From Shuttleworthella satelles DSM 14600 (GTDB taxonomy: Bacteria > Bacillota > Clostridia > Lachnospirales > Lachnospiraceae): a DNA stretch of 64,000 bases. Numbering within the stretch: the stretch's first letter is position 1; each line of letters begins with the position of its first letter. Below, piece by piece: positions 24,463 through 32,625 of the stretch. Location: the NCBI RefSeq assembly GCF_000160115.1, contig NZ_GG665867.1:548053-612052 (forward strand), given 5' to 3'. The translations under genes and the position numbers were made by a program. The notes beneath the pieces are model-generated. The model saw only the letters and a program-made list of their open reading frames with translations. It made no database searches and had not been told where the DNA came from.

Positions 24463-24792
24463 ATGATGCATGGTGTTGACGCAGGTCAGGTCCTTCAGTT
24501 GGCAAAGTTGGTTTCATTTAAAGAGGGAGAGGTTAATTTCTTAAAAATCGTCGAGAGCGATCACATGAGATTCGCGATTCTGGCATTTGATAAGAATTCT
24601 GTACTGCCTGAGCATCCGGCGCCGGGCGATGCTATGATTTTCGCCCTGGAAGGGCAGGCCAATCTTAGCTACGAGGGCAGGGACTATGTGCTGAAGGCCG
24701 GCGATCAGTTTAAGTTCGATAAGGGCGGCAAGCATTTGCTCTCCACCGGCGACAGTCGCTTTATCATGGCCCTGGTTATCGAGAAGGAGTAA
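24463..24792 (+). CDS. Single-domain cupin protein
   Basis: A 109-residue small beta-barrel protein. The first cupin motif is degenerate (LPEHPAPGDAMIFALEGQANL, broken here by position) and the second reads YVLKAGDQFKFDKGGKHLLS. Only some of the usual His/Glu metal ligands are seen (HPAPGD, E in ALEG, H in GGKHLL), so it may bind a small molecule or metal rather than catalyse. AAAGGAG is six to eight bases before ATG 24463. It stands alone behind an attenuator-like leader, so its level is probably conditional. Function unknown. Confidence 0.8.
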   Translation: MMHGVDAGQVLQLAKLVSFKEGEVNFLKIVESDHMRFAILAFDKNSVLPEHPAPGDAMIFALEGQANLSYEGRDYVLKAGDQFKFDKGGKHLLSTGDSRFIMALVIEKE

Positions 24793-25172
24793 GCGAGCTC
24801 TTTGCAGCTTGATGTAAATGCCGCAAGTATGATTTCGGCACTGTAAGAATCGATTGTGAAGGTAATTCACCCTGTTGGTAAATTTATAGGTTTGCGATGA
24901 GAGGCTGTGCCAGGGCATGGTCTCTTTTTGTGTGGCACTCCCGGTGACATGCGACTTTGATCCGTGGATTTGGAATGGGAATGTTGGTTGCTGATCAGAA
25001 GGACGGTTTACGTGTTCTTTGAAAGCTGCCGTAAGAGACGTGTACAAGGAAATAGGATATGGCATAATTAACGTATCCGGCTATCTGTCGGTTATAATCG
25101 GAATGGTGACTTCACGGGATGGATCCGAGTCAGGTTGACGGGTAAGTCTTTTCGTGACATAACAAGGAGAAA
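24793..25172. other. Intergenic gap between cupin and CBM-like genes
   Basis: Apart from the terminator at 24899-24929 nothing convincing is visible: no reading frame with a ribosome binding site, no repeat. A canonical AAGGAG for the next gene lies at the right end. Confidence 0.5.
24899..24929 (+). terminator. Intrinsic terminator after cupin gene
   Basis: GAGA and CTGTGCC pair with GGCATGG and TCTC, with a two-base bulge, followed by TTTTT. It lies about 105 bases past the cupin stop. Confidence 0.6.
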
Positions 25173-25583
25173 ATGATGGGAGAATTTTACAATATTTATG
25201 GGGCGCTCAGGGAGCGTGTGGCAAAGAAGGAGACCCTTACCGGAGACGGAACATATCCGGCGGCGATCCTGGAAGAGGAGCCGGCACAGAATTGGCTTGC
25301 GCATGTCAGGAAGGGTAGCGTCCTTGGTTACCCTTCCTTTGAATTTACAGACCAGGATCTGCTTTATCTGGAACTGTCAGGTAAGTACGCGGGGGACATT
25401 CTGGTTACAGCGGATGAAAGCGGGAAGAAGGTTTTGGGGGAGATTGATCTTGAGGTCAGGAATCCGGACTGGCAGAATTATCTGATCCCGATTGCGGTTC
25501 AGCCGGGGAAGTCAGCTCTTTATCTTCACTTTAACGGAGATGGTGAACTTAAGTTTAAGAGCTTTGGATTCTTCTCTATGTAA
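25173..25583 (+). CDS. Small beta-rich protein resembling a carbohydrate-binding module
   Basis: A 136-residue protein behind AAGGAG. The C-terminal half has the run of a CBM6/CBM35-like jelly roll: YLELSGKYAGDILVTADESG, KVLGEIDLEV, then WQNYLIPIAVQPGKSALYLH and FNGDGELKFKSFGFF. Such modules are usually attached to secreted glycosidases, but this protein has no signal peptide and no catalytic domain. It may be the surviving C-terminal end of a larger enzyme that gained its own start, or a stand-alone cytoplasmic binder. Assignment to a CBM family is tentative. Confidence 0.55.
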   Translation: MMGEFYNIYGALRERVAKKETLTGDGTYPAAILEEEPAQNWLAHVRKGSVLGYPSFEFTDQDLLYLELSGKYAGDILVTADESGKKVLGEIDLEVRNPDWQNYLIPIAVQPGKSALYLHFNGDGELKFKSFGFFSM

Positions 25584-25785
25584 TTTCGCTGCACACGGCA
25601 GGATTTTTAGAGCGATATACACGACGGGAAAAGCTGCGAGCTGAAAGGCAAGAGTTATCCCACAGGTATTTCACGCTGAAAGATAAGCTTTCTGTCAAGA
25701 TATAATTGCAAAGCATTTGCAAATTCCTGCGGATGCTCTTTTTGAGGCCAATGTTTGCAGCCTTCCATCTATCGTTGCGGACGGA

Positions 25786-26271
25786 TCAGAAGCCCTGACT
25801 CCTGCGGAGAATTCGGTGCTCTTTGCGGGCCAGAGCGGCCTGATAGCGGGCCCGTTCGGCCTCTGTCTTAATTTCAAGTCCATAGGGGATGGGAACAGGT
25901 TTTCCATTCTCGTCAATAGAGACATAGGTGAGAAAGGCACGGTTAATCATGTGGCGAAAGCCCTGATGGTCCTCGACATAGGAGTCGACCTCTACTTCCA
26001 TGGAGGCGTTGCCCACATAGGTCAGGCGTGCTACCAGGACGACCAGGTCATTGAGATAGGCTCCCCGCTTGAACTCCAGATGGTCAATGGAGGCTGTGGT
26101 GATGATTCTGCCGGAATGGCGCTGGGCCACTGTGGCGGAGGTCTCATCAATCCAGGAGAGCAGTTGCCCCCCATAGAGCCTGCCGGTGCCATTGATATTT
26201 TCATGGCGCAGCACGTGCATGTTCTCCACCTGGGAGTAGGCCACGCTGCGCAAGGGTCTTGTTTCCTGCAT
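25786..26271 (-). CDS. Acyl-CoA thioesterase, hotdog fold (YciA/BFIT type)
   Basis: A 161-residue thioesterase. The hotdog motif GTGRLYGGQLLSWIDETSATVA holds the catalytic Asp on the long helix and is followed by ITTASIDHLEFKRGAYLNDLV. It hydrolyses acyl-CoA, probably short to medium chain, in the cytoplasm. A C-terminal extension of about 30 charged residues (EIKTEAERARYQAALARK) is helical. It is a single gene on the minus strand, convergent with the CBM-like gene and upstream of nothing obvious. Chain length is not predictable. Confidence 0.88.
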   Translation of the reverse strand: MQETRPLRSVAYSQVENMHVLRHENINGTGRLYGGQLLSWIDETSATVAQRHSGRIITTASIDHLEFKRGAYLNDLVVLVARLTYVGNASMEVEVDSYVEDHQGFRHMINRAFLTYVSIDENGKPVPIPYGLEIKTEAERARYQAALARKEHRILRRSQGF

Positions 26272-26368
26272 GAATTGCCTCCTTGTTTATGACAATGGAA
26301 TACATGCGGAGCAGGTATTCCATCGCTTGACAGGGATATTATACCGCAAATGTAAGATTGAAATGGGA

Positions 26369-27337
26369 TCATCCGCCTGTCCTGCGCGACATTTTGCGAT
26401 ATTCCGCCGGAAACAGCCCGGTATTGTTTTTAAAGCTTGCCGCAAATCTTCCCGCGTTGGAGTAGCCGACAGCCGAAGCAACCTGATCAATGGCAAGCTC
26501 TGTAGATGTCAGGAGCATTTCCGCGTGGCTCATACGACGCTGTTGGATGTACTCGGAAATGGTGCAGTGATAGATGCGCTTAAAAGAGGTCTTCAGCTTT
26601 GTTGTGCCCATACAGGCGATTCGCGCAAGCGTAGCAAGGGGGAGCTCTGTATTAAAATGATCGTTGATATAGGCAGTGACGCTGCTCAAGGCATCCATGT
26701 CCTGACCGGATATTCTGGCATGAGGATCTTTTTTGCATTTTTTTCCGCGCTCATAGACAAGAGAAACGGCTTCCGCGACCTTGGCTTCATAGAACAACTT
26801 TGCCGATATGCCCTCTCCCTTATAAGCCCATACCTGTCGCAAAAGCTGAGACATCTCCGGGAAGTCGAGCGTCTGCCCGATGCGGCTGAAAGCCTCATGC
26901 GGAGGGAGGTAGTCATCAGGATAGCTTTCCCTCAGATATGTTTCATAATATGCGGGAAAAACCTCTATCCCAACGGAACGGATCGGAATATTCCTGTGAA
27001 TCATAGCTTTATAGGTCTCGTGTCCTCCGTGAAAGGTTTTGACACATCCCGCAGTTAATCGGCGGTAGGGAGTCAACTCCTCCCCCGACACAGAATCATA
27101 GTAGGTAATGCTCAAACATTCCGGCGTGTCAAGAGATATGAAGCTGTCTTCGAAGAAATAGAAATCATGAATTTTAATATCAAATAAATTTTTTTCTCCA
27201 TAGACCCAGTAATATCCACAGGCTGCGTCCTCTGGAGCGAGATACAATTTTCCGGAAGGGCCAAAGTCAGGAGAAGGCTTACTTTCAACAAATCCGCTGC
27301 GGGTAAGCCATTCCCTGTAAAATTCGCTGATTTCCAT
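26369..27337 (-). CDS. AraC-family regulator, divergent from ECF transporter operon
   Basis: A 322-residue regulator. Residues about 225-315 form the double helix-turn-helix DNA-binding domain: LPLATLARIACMGTTKLKTSF, then YIQQRRMSHAEMLL and IDQVASAVGYSNAGRFAASFKNNTGLFPAEYRK. The N-terminal 200 residues are a cupin-like or unrelated sensor domain. It is divergent from an ECF transporter with a Trep_Strep/MptD-type S component, an arrangement that suggests it controls the transporter. Two 21-bp-spaced direct repeats sit between its start and the transporter genes and probably serve as its sites. Confidence 0.92.
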   Translation of the reverse strand: MEISEFYREWLTRSGFVESKPSPDFGPSGKLYLAPEDAACGYYWVYGEKNLFDIKIHDFYFFEDSFISLDTPECLSITYYDSVSGEELTPYRRLTAGCVKTFHGGHETYKAMIHRNIPIRSVGIEVFPAYYETYLRESYPDDYLPPHEAFSRIGQTLDFPEMSQLLRQVWAYKGEGISAKLFYEAKVAEAVSLVYERGKKCKKDPHARISGQDMDALSSVTAYINDHFNTELPLATLARIACMGTTKLKTSFKRIYHCTISEYIQQRRMSHAEMLLTSTELAIDQVASAVGYSNAGRFAASFKNNTGLFPAEYRKMSRRTGG

Positions 27338-27348
27338 GTCATTACTCC

Positions 27349-27388
27349 AAAATCATACATATCAGACATAAAATCATACATATCGGAC
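27349..27388. promoter_or_regulatory. 21-bp-spaced direct repeats, probable AraC-type operator
   Basis: AAAATCATACATATCAGAC (27349-27367) and AAAATCATACATATCGGAC (27370-27388) differ at one base and start exactly 21 bases apart, which is two helical turns. AraC-family dimers typically bind such same-face direct repeats. They lie 12 bases before the AraC gene start and about 150 bases before the divergent transporter gene. Confidence 0.7.
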
Positions 27389-27540
27389 GAAGAACGCTTA
27401 ACGATATTGTTTCGCTTTCCCTGTCTTTATACGATACCTATAGTTAGTGGCTTCTAACAATATATTATCACAGCGTCTCTATCGGCGTATCTTGGATTTC
27501 TAAATTTCAATCGGTACGCGTATAAGGAAGGATATTTGTT

Positions 27541-28152
27541 ATGGCAAGCGAAACAAACAGCAGGAAACAGAAACTTACAGTCAAAGATCTTATTACGGTT
27601 GGCGTTTTTTCCGCGATCATTTTTATCTGTATCACATTGAGCGGAGGGCCATTCGCGATGGTGCCGACTCTGACCTTCTATTTTCCGGTGGGCGCATCAC
27701 TTCTTGCCGGACCGGTATATCTTTTACTGATCGCGAAGGTGCCGAAAACCGGACCGATCTTTACTGCCGGACTTTTGATGGCGATCTTCTGCTATGTGAC
27801 TGGCATGCATATTGCCATGACCATCGGGTATCTGGTTGGCAGTGTGCTGGCGGAGCTGGTGGCATGGAGTAGACGCTATAAGAATATAAAAATCAACATT
27901 GTCTCTTATATTGTTTTCTGCCTCGGGGAAACCGGGTCCTATCTCGCCTATTTTATCAATCCGCAGGCATGGGTGAGCCGAATGCTAGAGAAAGGGACGC
28001 CGCGGGAGTATCTGGATACCATGGCGGCATCAGTCAACCAGTGGGTTTTGGTGACCATGCTGGCAGGCACGGTTCTTGTCGCCCTCTTCAGCGGTTTTGT
28101 CGGCAGCAGGTTATTGAGGAAGCAATTTGAAAAGGCGGGAATAACCGCATGA
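27541..28152 (+). CDS. ECF transporter S component, MptD/Trep_Strep type
   Basis: A 203-residue membrane protein with about five to six hydrophobic spans. The N-terminal LTVKDLITVGVFSAIIF and the segment MVPTLTFYFPVGASLLAGPVYLL are typical of the MptD/trep_strep family, which supplies substrate specificity to ECF transporters. The compound is unknown; some relatives are linked to metabolites of host-associated bacteria. AAGGAAGG precedes the ATG. Its stop overlaps the EcfT start (ATGA). With the two genes downstream it makes a complete, dedicated ECF system. Confidence 0.85.
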   Translation: MASETNSRKQKLTVKDLITVGVFSAIIFICITLSGGPFAMVPTLTFYFPVGASLLAGPVYLLLIAKVPKTGPIFTAGLLMAIFCYVTGMHIAMTIGYLVGSVLAELVAWSRRYKNIKINIVSYIVFCLGETGSYLAYFINPQAWVSRMLEKGTPREYLDTMAASVNQWVLVTMLAGTVLVALFSGFVGSRLLRKQFEKAGITA

Positions 28153-28877
28153 GCCGGGATGCAAGTGTCCAAAAGAGCTTCGGTCTGCAATTTGATCCCC
28201 GCGCAAAAATCATCATACTGATTCTGTGCGTGATTTCAGCAACCATTGCCTCCTCCCTTTTGTATGAGAGCCTGCTTGTTCTTGCGATTGCCCTGTTCGG
28301 ATGCGCAAGCGGAAAAGTTCGCAGGTCGCTTTTTTGCGCGGCTTTTTATGGCGCCTTCTATATGCTGACCCTCTTTGTCATGTCGCTTGAAAAGGGGGCG
28401 TTTTATACCGTGTTTACATCATGGCTCGGCCTGTTTTACGCTGTCTACCCCTGCGCTTTTTTGGCGAGTGTGATTCTTTCCACGACGAGGGTAAATGAAT
28501 TTTTGACCGCGATGAATAAGGCGCATATTCCCAATCATGTGGTTATTCCTTTGGCAGTCATGCTTCGATATATTCCCTCAGTCCGTGAAGACTGGGCTTA
28601 TATCAAAGACGCCATGCGGCTCAGGGATGTGACTCCTTCCTTTTTGGGTTTTCTGAGAAATCCGGCTATGACGGTGGAATGTCTTTATGTCCCCTTGCTG
28701 ATGACGGCTTCCAATGCGGCCGATGAGCTTTCTGCCGCCGCAGTCACGCGTGGGATAGAGAATCCAAAGCCGCGTACCAGCCTTCTTCAGATTCGGTTCC
28801 GGGGAAGGGATTGGATTGCCGTAGTCCTTGCGGCCTGCGTGCTTATTTTGGGCTTTTGTTGGGGAAGGATCGTGTAG
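28149..28877 (+). CDS. ecfT: ECF transporter transmembrane subunit EcfT
   Basis: A 242-residue integral membrane protein with four to six helices. FDPRAKIIILILCVISATIA opens it and the coupling-helix motifs ALRLR/AMRLRDVTPS-type (KDAMRLRDV) and AVTRGIENPK are characteristic of EcfT, where the Ala-Arg-Gly motifs contact the ATPases. It transmits ATP-driven movement to the S component. Overlap with the gene before and a three-base gap to the ATPase gene place it in a tight operon. Confidence 0.92.
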   Translation: MSRDASVQKSFGLQFDPRAKIIILILCVISATIASSLLYESLLVLAIALFGCASGKVRRSLFCAAFYGAFYMLTLFVMSLEKGAFYTVFTSWLGLFYAVYPCAFLASVILSTTRVNEFLTAMNKAHIPNHVVIPLAVMLRYIPSVREDWAYIKDAMRLRDVTPSFLGFLRNPAMTVECLYVPLLMTASNAADELSAAAVTRGIENPKPRTSLLQIRFRGRDWIAVVLAACVLILGFCWGRIV

Positions 28878-28880
28878 GGT

Positions 28881-30377
28881 ATGATTGAGTTTAAGCATGT
28901 ATCCTTTTCGTATGACTCGCGCAGGGAGCAGGAGGGGATCCATGGAAGGGATGATCTGCGTGACATTAATTTGACAGTAGCTGAGGGGGAATGCGTCCTT
29001 CTCTGTGGGAAAAGCGGATGCGGCAAGACCACGATGACGCGTCTTGTCAATGGGCTTGTCCCCAATTTTTATCCCGGCAAGCTGACGGGGGAAGTTCTGC
29101 TCGACGGGCGAAGTGTTCCGGAAATGCCAATGTATGAAACGGCGTCTCTTGTCGGTTCGGTATTCCAGAACCCCAGGACGCAGTTTTTCAATGTGGATAC
29201 AGACAGTGAGATCGCTTTCGGCGTGGAAAACCAGGCATTGCCAGGAGAGCAGATTGAGGACAGGGTGGCTGCCTCCGCAAAGGACCTGGAAATTGAAAAC
29301 CTTCGCGGAAGAAATATTTTTTCTCTTTCTGGAGGAGAAAAGCAGAAGATTGCTTTTGCGTCCGTATACGCTATGAACCCTCGCGTCTATCTGCTGGATG
29401 AACCGTCCTCTAATCTGGACATGGAGACGATAGACGCTTTAAGGGCTCATCTCAAAATGCTTAAGTCCCAGGGAAAGACCATTTTGATCGTCGAACACCG
29501 GCTGTATTATCTGATGGGTATCGCTGACCGGATCATTGTATTTGATGAGGGACAGATAAAAAAGATTTACTCCGCCGGTGAGTTTTTGACCTTGACGGAT
29601 GAAGAACGCCGGGCCATGGGCCTTCGAGCGACGGATCTGCAAAAGGAGACTCCCGACGTGATCGCGGGGAAAGAGGGGGAAACGAGGCTGGAGATGAAGG
29701 GTGTTTCCCTCTTCTACAGGAAAACGCCTGTGATAGAAAATATCAATGTAAAGATTTCACAAGGCGAGGTGATTGCTCTTGTCGGGAAAAACGGCGCGGG
29801 CAAAACAACATTTTCACGGGCCTTTTGCGGTTTGCACAAAGGGATCAAAGGGGATTATTTATGGGATGGCAGGGGTATCTCCCCAAAGAAGCGGCAGAAA
29901 ATTTCCTATATGGTCATGCAGGATGTGAATTATGAGCTCTTTGCGGAGAGCGTAGAAGCGGAATGCTCCTTCGGAATAAAGAACCCGGACGCGGACTTAG
30001 TCGCGGAAACGATGGACGCGTTGGAACTGACACCCTTTGCCGAACAACATCCCGGCACGCTTTCCGGCGGACAAAAGCAGAGGGTGGCCGTCGCCGTGGG
30101 GCAGGTCTGCCAAAAAGAACTGATCGTCTTTGACGAGCCTACCAGCGGGCTGGATTATGAAAGCATGACAAGGGTCGCTGAAATTATCCGCAGCCTTTCC
30201 AAACAGGGAAAAATCATATTTGTTGTCACGCACGACTATGAATTTTTATGCAGGACATGCAGCCGCATGCTTGTTCTCTCCGATGGTGAAATCAGCCGTG
30301 ATTTCAAGTGCCGTGCGGACAGGAGGGAAGAGATGCGGCAGCTCTTCTTTTCTGCCGTGGGGAAAAAGGACATGTGA
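28881..30377 (+). CDS. ECF transporter ATPase with two fused ABC domains
   Basis: A 498-residue protein holding both energising subunits in one chain. The first domain has Walker A CGKSGCGKTTM (about residue 41), signature SLSGGEKQK and YLLDEPSSNLD. The second has Walker A VGKNGAGKTTF (about 302), signature TLSGGQKQRVAV and VFDEPTSGLDY. Most group II ECF systems have separate EcfA and EcfA' genes; fused forms occur in MptA-like and thiamine/cobalt-related systems. ATG 28881 is three bases after the EcfT stop. The gene ends the operon; no clear terminator is seen before the GntR gene. Confidence 0.93.
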   Translation: MIEFKHVSFSYDSRREQEGIHGRDDLRDINLTVAEGECVLLCGKSGCGKTTMTRLVNGLVPNFYPGKLTGEVLLDGRSVPEMPMYETASLVGSVFQNPRTQFFNVDTDSEIAFGVENQALPGEQIEDRVAASAKDLEIENLRGRNIFSLSGGEKQKIAFASVYAMNPRVYLLDEPSSNLDMETIDALRAHLKMLKSQGKTILIVEHRLYYLMGIADRIIVFDEGQIKKIYSAGEFLTLTDEERRAMGLRATDLQKETPDVIAGKEGETRLEMKGVSLFYRKTPVIENINVKISQGEVIALVGKNGAGKTTFSRAFCGLHKGIKGDYLWDGRGISPKKRQKISYMVMQDVNYELFAESVEAECSFGIKNPDADLVAETMDALELTPFAEQHPGTLSGGQKQRVAVAVGQVCQKELIVFDEPTSGLDYESMTRVAEIIRSLSKQGKIIFVVTHDYEFLCRTCSRMLVLSDGEISRDFKCRADRREEMRQLFFSAVGKKDM

Positions 30378-30505
30378 TTCCGTTGTCATTCGCGGTGCGC
30401 TCCATTGACATGAAAGAAGATAACGACGCGTCTGTATTGCAGCAAGCTCTGCTGCGTTGCAGGCGTTTTTTAGCGCACCCGGAGGTAGCTGTCATCTGAT
30501 TTTTC

Positions 30506-30540
30506 TTGCAAACAGTTTTATACTGTTATATACTGTTTGC
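30506..30540 (+). promoter_or_regulatory. Promoter overlapped by palindromic operator, GntR operon
   Basis: TTGCAA (30506-30511) and TATACT (30529-30534) are separated by 17 bases. A perfect nine-base inverted repeat, GCAAACAGT (30508-30516) and ACTGTTTGC (30532-30540), covers both boxes. A GntR dimer bound there would block polymerase, so the operon is probably auto-repressed. Confidence 0.7.
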
Positions 30541-30558
30541 GAACAAGAAAGGAGGACA

Positions 30559-30930
30559 ATGAAGATCATCATAAATGCATCATCGATGGTGCCGTTTTAC
30601 GAGCAGATTAAAGATCAGATCAAGGTACTGATACGAAATGGAGAATTAAAGGAGAATGACAATCTTCCGTCAGTAAGGGCGCTTTCTAGGGAATTAAAAA
30701 TCAGCGCTCTGACCGTAAAAAAAGCATATGACAACCTGGAAAGGGAAGGATTTACCATAACAATTCACGGGAAGGGAACCTATGTTGCGGCAATTAATAC
30801 AGAGCTTTTGCTGGAGGAGCAGAAAAAAGAACTGGAAAGAGATTTAGAGCGTGCAGTGCAAAAGGGAAGATCCTGTGGGATTTGTGATGAGGATATCAGA
30901 GATCTTTTTGAATTGATCTTAAAGGAGTGA
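30559..30930 (+). CDS. GntR-family regulator, YtrA type
   Basis: A 123-residue short regulator. A winged helix covers residues about 10-75: PFYEQIKDQIKVLIRNGELK, LPSVRALSRELKISALTVKKAYDNLE, then FTITIHGKGTYVA. A short C-terminal helical dimerisation tail follows, the mark of the YtrA subfamily, which lacks a large ligand domain. GGAGG lies upstream of ATG 30559. YtrA-type genes usually head ABC exporter operons induced by envelope stress or antibiotics, matching the two genes downstream. Codon use is AT-richer than most of the window, suggesting acquisition. Confidence 0.92.
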   Translation: MKIIINASSMVPFYEQIKDQIKVLIRNGELKENDNLPSVRALSRELKISALTVKKAYDNLEREGFTITIHGKGTYVAAINTELLLEEQKKELERDLERAVQKGRSCGICDEDIRDLFELILKE

Positions 30931-30935
30931 TGGCG

Positions 30936-31787
30936 ATGCTGAAAATAGAACATCTCAAAAAGCAATATGGGAACTTTTCTCTGGATTGTTCCTTGGAAGT
31001 CAAAAGAGGTTATATCACCGGTTTGATCGGGCAAAATGGAGCGGGGAAAAGCACTACATTTAAGGCTGTTTTGGGATTGATCTCTGCGGATGGCGGGAAG
31101 ATCAATATTCTCGGAAAGGATCTGCGGGAGTTTACAGCTGAGGATAAAGAAAGTCTGGGTGTTGTCCTCTCAGATTCCGGATTCGGCGGATATTTAACGA
31201 TAAAGGACCTGATCCCGATTATGAAAAGCCTGTACAAGAGCTTTGACGATTCCTCCTTCATGGACCAGGCGCGTAGATTCCAATTGCCGACGGATAAAAA
31301 AATCAATGACTTTTCAACGGGGATGAAGGCTAAGCTGAAGGTGCTGATAGCAATTTCCCACGATGCGAGATTGTTGATTTTGGATGAGCCGACCTTGGGG
31401 CTTGATGTCATCGCCAGAGATGAATTATTGGAAATGCTGCGGAAATTTATGGAAGAGAATGAGGAGCGGTCTATTCTCATCAGCTCGCACATTTCAAGCG
31501 ACCTGGAGACCCTGTGTGACGATATTTATATGATTCACGAGGGGAAAGTGATTTTGCATGAAGATACGGATGTTTTGCTGAGTGATTATGCCCTGCTGAA
31601 GGTGACAGAGGAACAATTTTCCCAAATAGATAAACAATATATTCTGCGTTTTAAAAAGGAAGCCTATGGATACAGCTGTCTGACCAGACAGAAGCAGTAT
31701 TATATTGAAAACTATCCGGAAGTGGCGATTGATCAGGGAACAATAGATGAAGTGATTTTGATGATGATAAGAGGGGAGAAATTATGA
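30936..31787 (+). CDS. ABC transporter ATP-binding protein (YtrB/BcrA type)
   Basis: A 283-residue ATPase with Walker A GLIGQNGAGKSTTFK (about residue 33), a divergent signature DFSTGMKAKLKVLIA, Walker B LLILDEPTLGLDV and switch SSHISSDLE. A C-terminal 70-residue domain follows. The signature (STGM instead of SGGQ) is common in this subfamily. Overlap with the GntR stop and with the following permease gene shows one operon. ATG 30936 is eight bases from GGAG; nearer ATG and GTG codons are too close. Confidence 0.92.
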   Translation: MLKIEHLKKQYGNFSLDCSLEVKRGYITGLIGQNGAGKSTTFKAVLGLISADGGKINILGKDLREFTAEDKESLGVVLSDSGFGGYLTIKDLIPIMKSLYKSFDDSSFMDQARRFQLPTDKKINDFSTGMKAKLKVLIAISHDARLLILDEPTLGLDVIARDELLEMLRKFMEENEERSILISSHISSDLETLCDDIYMIHEGKVILHEDTDVLLSDYALLKVTEEQFSQIDKQYILRFKKEAYGYSCLTRQKQYYIENYPEVAIDQGTIDEVILMMIRGEKL

Positions 31788-32428
31788 TGGGACTCTTGAT
31801 AAAAGATTTTAAGATGATGAAAGAGAAAAAGCTCTTTTTTATCATCATGATTACGATTTCTGTCGTCAATGTAGTTTTCTACGGAAACACGACATTTGCG
31901 ATTGGTTTTATGTCCTTTATTTCGTCCCTGTTTGTACTGAGCACGATAAGCTATGACGCGCTGGACAATGGGAACGCCTTTCTGTTCACATTACCTGTCA
32001 GCCGCGCAAATTATGTCACTGAAAAATATTTGCTCACATTCTTAATTTGCGGTGGTGCCTGGCTTCTTGCAATTGTCTTTGGCATTTGTGTCAGCATATG
32101 GAAGGGGACAGTGAACATTTCTGATGTTATGCCGGCTGCCTTGATCATTCTTTCTGCCGTGATTGTCATACAGGCGGCTTCCATACCATTTCAGCTGAAA
32201 TTTGGCGGTGAGATGGGAAGGATTGCTCTGATCGGGGCATTTGGGGCCCTTTCCGCGATATGGATTGTGGCTGCAAAAGCGGTTCCCATGCTTGTGGCAA
32301 ATGTGAAGTACAGTCTCTCCAGGATGAGTATAGGCGGGCTGGCCGCTCTTGCGATGGTTGTAGCCTGGATTCTGTTTCTGATATCCATGAGAGTAAGTGT
32401 TAAAATTATGAAGGACAAGGAGTTTTAA
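31784..32428 (+). CDS. ABC-2 type permease
   Basis: A 214-residue membrane protein with six hydrophobic segments and no long soluble domain, in the ABC-2 permease group found next to YtrB-like ATPases. NGNAFLFTLPVSRANYVTEKY in the first cytoplasmic loop (after helix 2) is typical of the group. It should form the export pore with the preceding ATPase, probably as a homodimer. It overlaps the ATPase stop by four bases. Substrate unknown. It is followed by an unusual hairpin array. Confidence 0.87.
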   Translation: MMGLLIKDFKMMKEKKLFFIIMITISVVNVVFYGNTTFAIGFMSFISSLFVLSTISYDALDNGNAFLFTLPVSRANYVTEKYLLTFLICGGAWLLAIVFGICVSIWKGTVNISDVMPAALIILSAVIVIQAASIPFQLKFGGEMGRIALIGAFGALSAIWIVAAKAVPMLVANVKYSLSRMSIGGLAALAMVVAWILFLISMRVSVKIMKDKEF

Positions 32429-32430
32429 AT

Positions 32431-32541
32431 AAAAAATACCGTCTTCCCGAGCAAGCTCGGTCGGGAGACAGCTTTTATCCACGGGTAGACTCAAGATTGC
32501 TTCGCAATCTTTCGTTATCCGGCTGTCGCCGGATAACTTAC
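32431..32541 (+). repeat. Hairpin array after ABC operon
   Basis: Three hairpins lie in a row. ACCGTCTTCCCGA...TCGG...GGGAGAC (32438-32469) is followed by a short T-run. AAGATTGC-TTC-GCAATCTT spans 32493-32511 and GTTATCCGGC-TGTC-GCCGGATAAC spans 32514-32537. GGGTAGAC (32483-32490) also pairs with GTCTACCC (32603-32610), enclosing the later hairpins. Confidence 0.7.
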
Positions 32542-32600
32542 AACAATAAAAAAACACCGCCTCCCCAAGCAAGCTTGGTCGGCGGTGCTTTTTTATTGTT
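32542..32600. terminator. Bidirectional terminator between ABC operon and NSS gene
   Basis: AACAATAAAAAA...ACCGCC pairs with GGCGGT...TTTTTTATTGTT, giving A-runs on one side and T-runs on the other. It can end transcription from both convergent genes. Its core (CCAAGCAAGCTTGGTCGG) closely resembles the first hairpin of the array, so the two are probably duplicates. Confidence 0.85.
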
Positions 32601-32625
32601 GTGTCTACCCTGCTCGTAGCTACGC

